From Eubacteriales bacterium (GTDB lineage Bacteria > Bacillota > Clostridia > Oscillospirales > Oscillospiraceae): a DNA stretch of 33,034 nucleotides. A model generated the notes under the pieces. The model was not told where the DNA came from, ran no database searches, and saw only the letters and a program-made list of their open reading frames with translations. Position 1 is the stretch's first letter; each line of letters opens with the position of its first letter. Shown here piece after piece: positions 30,919 to 33,034 of the stretch. The stretch lies in contig JAUMWI010000006.1 in assembly GCA_030529725.1 (NCBI GenBank), forward strand, positions 25,897 to 58,930, given 5' to 3'. A program made the position numbers and the translations under genes.

Positions 30919-31381
30919 AATTAAGCAGATAAATTGCAAGATTTAAGTACCCGGCAAACGTCACCCAGAGGAGATAGGGGATCAGAAGAATTCCCGCCAC
31001 GGGAGAAATGCGCCAAAAGGCGCGGATCGTCAAAAGGATCAGCACCCACAAGAGCGCCAGCCACAAAAAAGAGAACAAATACCACTCAAAGTTAAAGAAA
31101 AAAATAGACCAAAAGAAATTGACGAGGAGCTGGATCGCGTATAAAATGAGGGCAGGACGCTTCCGCGCACTGTCCGAGCGCGAGACGAGGTAGGAAGCAA
31201 ACCCCATCAGAAGGAACAAAGCCGTCCACACCACGGGGAACAGCCATCCGGGCGGAGAGAGCGGCGGCTTATTGAGAAGCGAAAATTGCATCATGCTGTC
31301 TTTCGTCAAGATTCCTGCCAAGGCACCCACGCCAAGCGGGATCGCAAGGGAGACGAGCAGCCGTTTCCATTGAATTTTCAT
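30917..31381 (-). CDS. tspO: TspO/MBR family membrane protein
   Basis: Protein of 154 aa with five helices typical of TspO/peripheral-type benzodiazepine receptor homologues. Family marks seen: LLNKPPLSPPGWLFPVVWT (about 35-53), WTALFLLMGFASYLV, LLVNFFWSIFFF (about 85-96) and the end LIPYLLWVTFAGYLNL (about 132-147), with the tryptophan/aromatic porphyrin- and cholesterol-site residues. Bacterial TspO binds tetrapyrroles and affects stress or porphyrin handling; its physiological role is unsettled. SD GAGGTGA lies 4-5 nt before the ATG. It is convergent with hutH and divergent from the racemase-like gene, so it probably has no functional tie to them. The link with HemZ (porphyrins) in the window is weak inference. 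Confidence 0.92.
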   Translation of the reverse strand: MKIQWKRLLVSLAIPLGVGALAGILTKDSMMQFSLLNKPPLSPPGWLFPVVWTALFLLMGFASYLVSRSDSARKRPALILYAIQLLVNFFWSIFFFNFEWYLFSFLWLALLWVLILLTIRAFWRISPVAGILLIPYLLWVTFAGYLNLAIYLLN

Positions 31382-31400
31382 AACATCACCTCTTGATGAA

Positions 31401-31429
31401 TTGTACGAGGTGCCCGGGAAAACTATACA
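31401..31429 (+). promoter_or_regulatory. possible promoter for the racemase-like gene
   Basis: TTGTAC (31401-31406), 17-bp spacer, TATACA (31424-31429), 30 bp upstream of the ATG at 31459. Confidence 0.5.
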
Positions 31430-31458
31430 TTTTTATCAGATCTGCACGGAGGAAATCT

Positions 31459-32247
31459 ATGAAGCTGAACGTAATGCGGGCAGACCCCGCCGGAAATATC
31501 ACGCTGTTCGTCCTCGATCCGGTCGAGAAGTCAAAGCGCGGCGCACTTGCCGAAAAACTGATGGCAATACCGGAATTTCGGGCGGAGCAGGTCGGCTACG
31601 TCTGCGAAAGTACTGATGGCGCCGACGGTCACATGGAGATGGCGGGCGGCGAGTTCTGCGGCAATGCCACGCGCGCGTTCGGCATGTACGTTGCGAAGAA
31701 AAACGGTCTGCGCGGTCAGTGCCATTTGACACTATGCGTGAGCGGCTGCGAAAAGCAGGTCGGCGTGGATGTTGATACGATTGCCGACACTGCCCGCGCG
31801 GAAATGCCCCTGCCACTGTTCGTGCGCAGGGAAAAAGTCGGGAATGTGGAGGGGACGCTCGTTCATCTCGGCGGGATCGCGCACTTTGTTGTGGAAGATG
31901 TGAAGCCCTCGGTCGAGTTTTTCAGCGAAGCCGAGCCGATGTTTGAGAAGCTTGCCGGGCTGGACGCCTACGGTGTGATTTTCCATGACAGCAAAAGTCA
32001 CCGCATGACGCCGCTCGTGAAGGTGCCGGCGGCAAACTCCCTTGTCTGGGAGGGGAGCTGCGGCTCCGGTTCGCTTGCCTCCGCCATCGCGCAGAGCGAG
32101 GGCATGGATGACGGCGAATTTGAGCGCGACTATATCCAGCCGGCAGGCACCGTGTGCGCCACTGCGGTGCGCAAGGGCGGAGAGGTCGTTACAGCGTATA
32201 TCGGCGGCAGCGTCACGCTCGATGAGCCGGTGGAAATCGAAGTGTAA
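31459..32247 (+). CDS. DapF-fold amino acid racemase, probable histidine racemase (CntK-like)
   Basis: Cofactor-independent racemase fold of 262 aa with two catalytic cysteines, Cys67 in GGEFCGNATRAFG and Cys201 in WEGSCGSGS. The frame pattern DPAGNITLFV, EQVGYV, GEFCGNAT, VSGCEKQV, SLVWEGSCGSG and QPAGTV matches, in order, staphylococcal CntK histidine racemase as I recall it, better than DapF (which has an NGxRC-type first motif and differs in the substrate loops). A Fusobacterium homologue also racemises histidine. Interconversion of L- and D-histidine is therefore the best prediction, supported by hutH 0.6 kb away; diaminopimelate epimerase is the alternative. The frame is open from 31393, but ATG 31459 follows GGAGG by 6 nt and starts the conserved part. 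Confidence 0.78.
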   Translation: MKLNVMRADPAGNITLFVLDPVEKSKRGALAEKLMAIPEFRAEQVGYVCESTDGADGHMEMAGGEFCGNATRAFGMYVAKKNGLRGQCHLTLCVSGCEKQVGVDVDTIADTARAEMPLPLFVRREKVGNVEGTLVHLGGIAHFVVEDVKPSVEFFSEAEPMFEKLAGLDAYGVIFHDSKSHRMTPLVKVPAANSLVWEGSCGSGSLASAIAQSEGMDDGEFERDYIQPAGTVCATAVRKGGEVVTAYIGGSVTLDEPVEIEV

Positions 32248-32251
32248 ATAC

Positions 32252-32289
32252 AAAAAATCAGCGGTTCACAGTGGAACCGCTGATTTTTT
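32252..32289. terminator. bidirectional terminator after the racemase-like gene
   Basis: A perfect 16-bp stem (32252-32267 with 32274-32289, loop ACAGTG) whose AT ends provide T6 on the plus strand and on the minus strand. Confidence 0.88.
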
Positions 32290-32321
32290 CAGCTTGTCGA
32301 AAAAGTCTTTTCGACAAGCTG
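32290..32321. repeat. perfect inverted repeat, dispersed hairpin family
   Basis: A 14-bp perfect stem (CAGCTTGTCGAAAA at 32290-32303 with its complement at 32308-32321, loop AGTC). Related copies lie at 28934-28970 and 4486-4510. Confidence 0.75.
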
Positions 32322-32324
32322 AGC

Positions 32325-32358
32325 AAGTTTTGCAACTTTCAAAAAAGTTGCAAAACTT
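32325..32358. repeat. second perfect inverted repeat in tandem
   Basis: A 15-bp perfect stem (AAGTTTTGCAACTTT at 32325-32339 with its complement at 32344-32358, loop CAAA), 3 nt after the previous hairpin. Confidence 0.75.
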
Positions 32359-32370
32359 ATGATTAAAACC

Positions 32371-32401
32371 GTGAAAGACACCCATCCATGGTCTCTTTCA
32401 C
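32371..32401. repeat. imperfect inverted repeat
   Basis: GTGAAAGAC (32371-32379) pairs with GTCTCTTTCAC (32391-32401) with a 2-nt bulge. No gene is seen in the surrounding stretch. Confidence 0.5.
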
Positions 32402-32416
32402 ACTATCTTCCTTCCC

Positions 32417-32458
32417 AAAAATCCGGTAAAGGCAGGTTTTTTGACAGCCTGGATTTTT
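32417..32458 (-). terminator. terminator of folC (with hairpin-family core)
   Basis: AAAAATCC (32417-32424) pairs with GGATTTTT (32451-32458), with an inner GGC/GCC pair. On the minus strand it follows the folC stop and ends in T5. Its centre AGGTTTTTTGACA matches the hairpin at 4486-4506. Confidence 0.6.
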
Positions 32459-33034
32459 TCAGCACAATCCGAGAATATGACGCAGCTCGCCGACCGAATA
32501 AAGCGAACCCCAGGAACAGATCGTATCGTCCGGTGTTGCAAGCCGGAGTGCGAGTTCGACCGCATCTTCAAGGGACACTGCCGCGTGTGCTTCGACGCCG
32601 CAGCCGCTCAAGTACTCGGCAAGCGCGTCGGCAGTCAGCGCACGTCCGCTTGGCGGTGTAACGGTGACAAACGCCTTGGCAAGCGGCAGCGCACGCGAGA
32701 GCATGAGCTGCCAGTCTTTATCGGCAAGCACGCCGACGAGGAAAATAAGCTTCTTTTCCCCAAACAGACCCGAAAGCGACCGCATCAGCGCATCGACACA
32801 CTGCGGATTGTGCGCCCCGTCAATAAGAAAATCGGGCCTGCGGCGCACAAGCTCCAGACGTCCCGGCCAGGTGACAGATGCAAAGCCCTGTGCAAGCGCA
32901 TGGTCCGTGATCTGCCAGCCTTTGTCTCTCAGCGCTTCCAAAGTATCGAGCGCGGTGATGGCGTTATCGAGCTGGTAATCACCGAGCAGCGCAATGTGAT
33001 ACGGACCCTTTCCGCGATAGCAGAAGGTTTGCCC
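32459..33034 (-). CDS. folC: folylpolyglutamate synthase/dihydrofolate synthase, 3' part (cut by window edge)
   Basis: C-terminal 191 residues of a FolC-type Mur-ligase-family enzyme; the frame is open to the last base of the window, so the start lies outside. Readable pieces are YHIALLGDYQLDNAITALDT (close to the family's HQxxNAxxA motif), FASVTWPGRLELVRRRPDFL and the conserved IDGAHNPQCVDAL, then the C-terminal domain FLVGVLADKDWQLML. FolC adds glutamates to folates (and in many bacteria makes dihydrofolate), keeping them inside the cell and better substrates. This fits the other folate genes here. Apparent starts inside this stretch (TTG at 32941) are internal codons. Confidence 0.92.
   Translation of the reverse strand, partial: GQTFCYRGKGPYHIALLGDYQLDNAITALDTLEALRDKGWQITDHALAQGFASVTWPGRLELVRRRPDFLIDGAHNPQCVDALMRSLSGLFGEKKLIFLVGVLADKDWQLMLSRALPLAKAFVTVTPPSGRALTADALAEYLSGCGVEAHAAVSLEDAVELALRLATPDDTICSWGSLYSVGELRHILGLC

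Noticed and set aside
29179-30939. 586-codon open frame on the minus strand opposite hutH
   Set aside because: It is a mirror of the strongly biased hutH codons. The sequence is repetitive in D, G, H and A without family motifs, and there is no ribosome site.

Overview
The window looks like a chromosomal segment of a spore-forming, anaerobic, Gram-positive Clostridia bacterium, most likely of the Oscillospirales (Oscillospiraceae/Ruminococcaceae) type. The evidence is a GC content judged by eye to be in the mid-50s percent, strong AGGAGG-type ribosome binding sites, sigma-A-like promoters (TTGACA/TATAAT variants), the sporulation genes spoVB, yabP and yabQ, a THF riboswitch in front of an ECF folate transporter, and HemZ, NhaC and TspO typical of gut Clostridia. 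There is no sign of phage, plasmid, IS element or CRISPR. The genus is not determined.

Region 1 (about 170-12193, all minus strand) is a nearly continuous housekeeping run read from right to left: recJ, relA/spoT-type (p)ppGpp synthetase-hydrolase, dtd, a metallo-beta-lactamase-fold hydrolase, hemZ, purine nucleoside phosphorylase, spoVB, mazG, HU, rqcP (S4 domain), yabP, yabQ and divIC. Gaps are mostly 2-70 bp, so several genes are probably co-transcribed. A candidate promoter sits before recJ, and terminators lie between rqcP and yabP and after divIC. The metallo-hydrolase carries an in-frame internal deletion that removes a metal-binding aspartate.

Region 2 (12194-20936) holds short, mostly single-gene units, many divergent or convergent and separated by clear terminators: an exported S-layer-homology protein, a small P-loop protein, glucose-6-phosphate isomerase, a CsoR-type metal sensor, 5-formyl-THF cyclo-ligase, a half-size EamA/DMT membrane protein, a divergent FolD, a two-gene AbrB/glycosyltransferase operon behind a perfect 17-bp palindrome, and glyA.

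Region 3 (20937-26402) has a THF riboswitch plus folate-family ECF S component, a YerC/TrpR-like regulator, hisS, and a polar amino acid ABC transporter (binding protein, permease, ATPase).

Region 4 (26403-33034) has an NhaC-family transporter with a small membrane protein, histidine ammonia-lyase, TspO, a DapF-fold enzyme that resembles histidine racemases (CntK type) more than DapF, and the 3' part of folC cut by the window edge. The nhaC and hutH transcripts have long, structured leaders.

Two themes link the genes. One is one-carbon/folate metabolism (5-formyl-THF cyclo-ligase, FolD, GlyA, FolT under a THF riboswitch, FolC). The other is histidine use (HutH, the putative racemase, possibly the NhaC-family transporter), which would feed formimino groups into the folate pool. 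The most promising undescribed element is the proposed racemase-HutH histidine module with its structured leaders. Functions are inferred from sequence alone.
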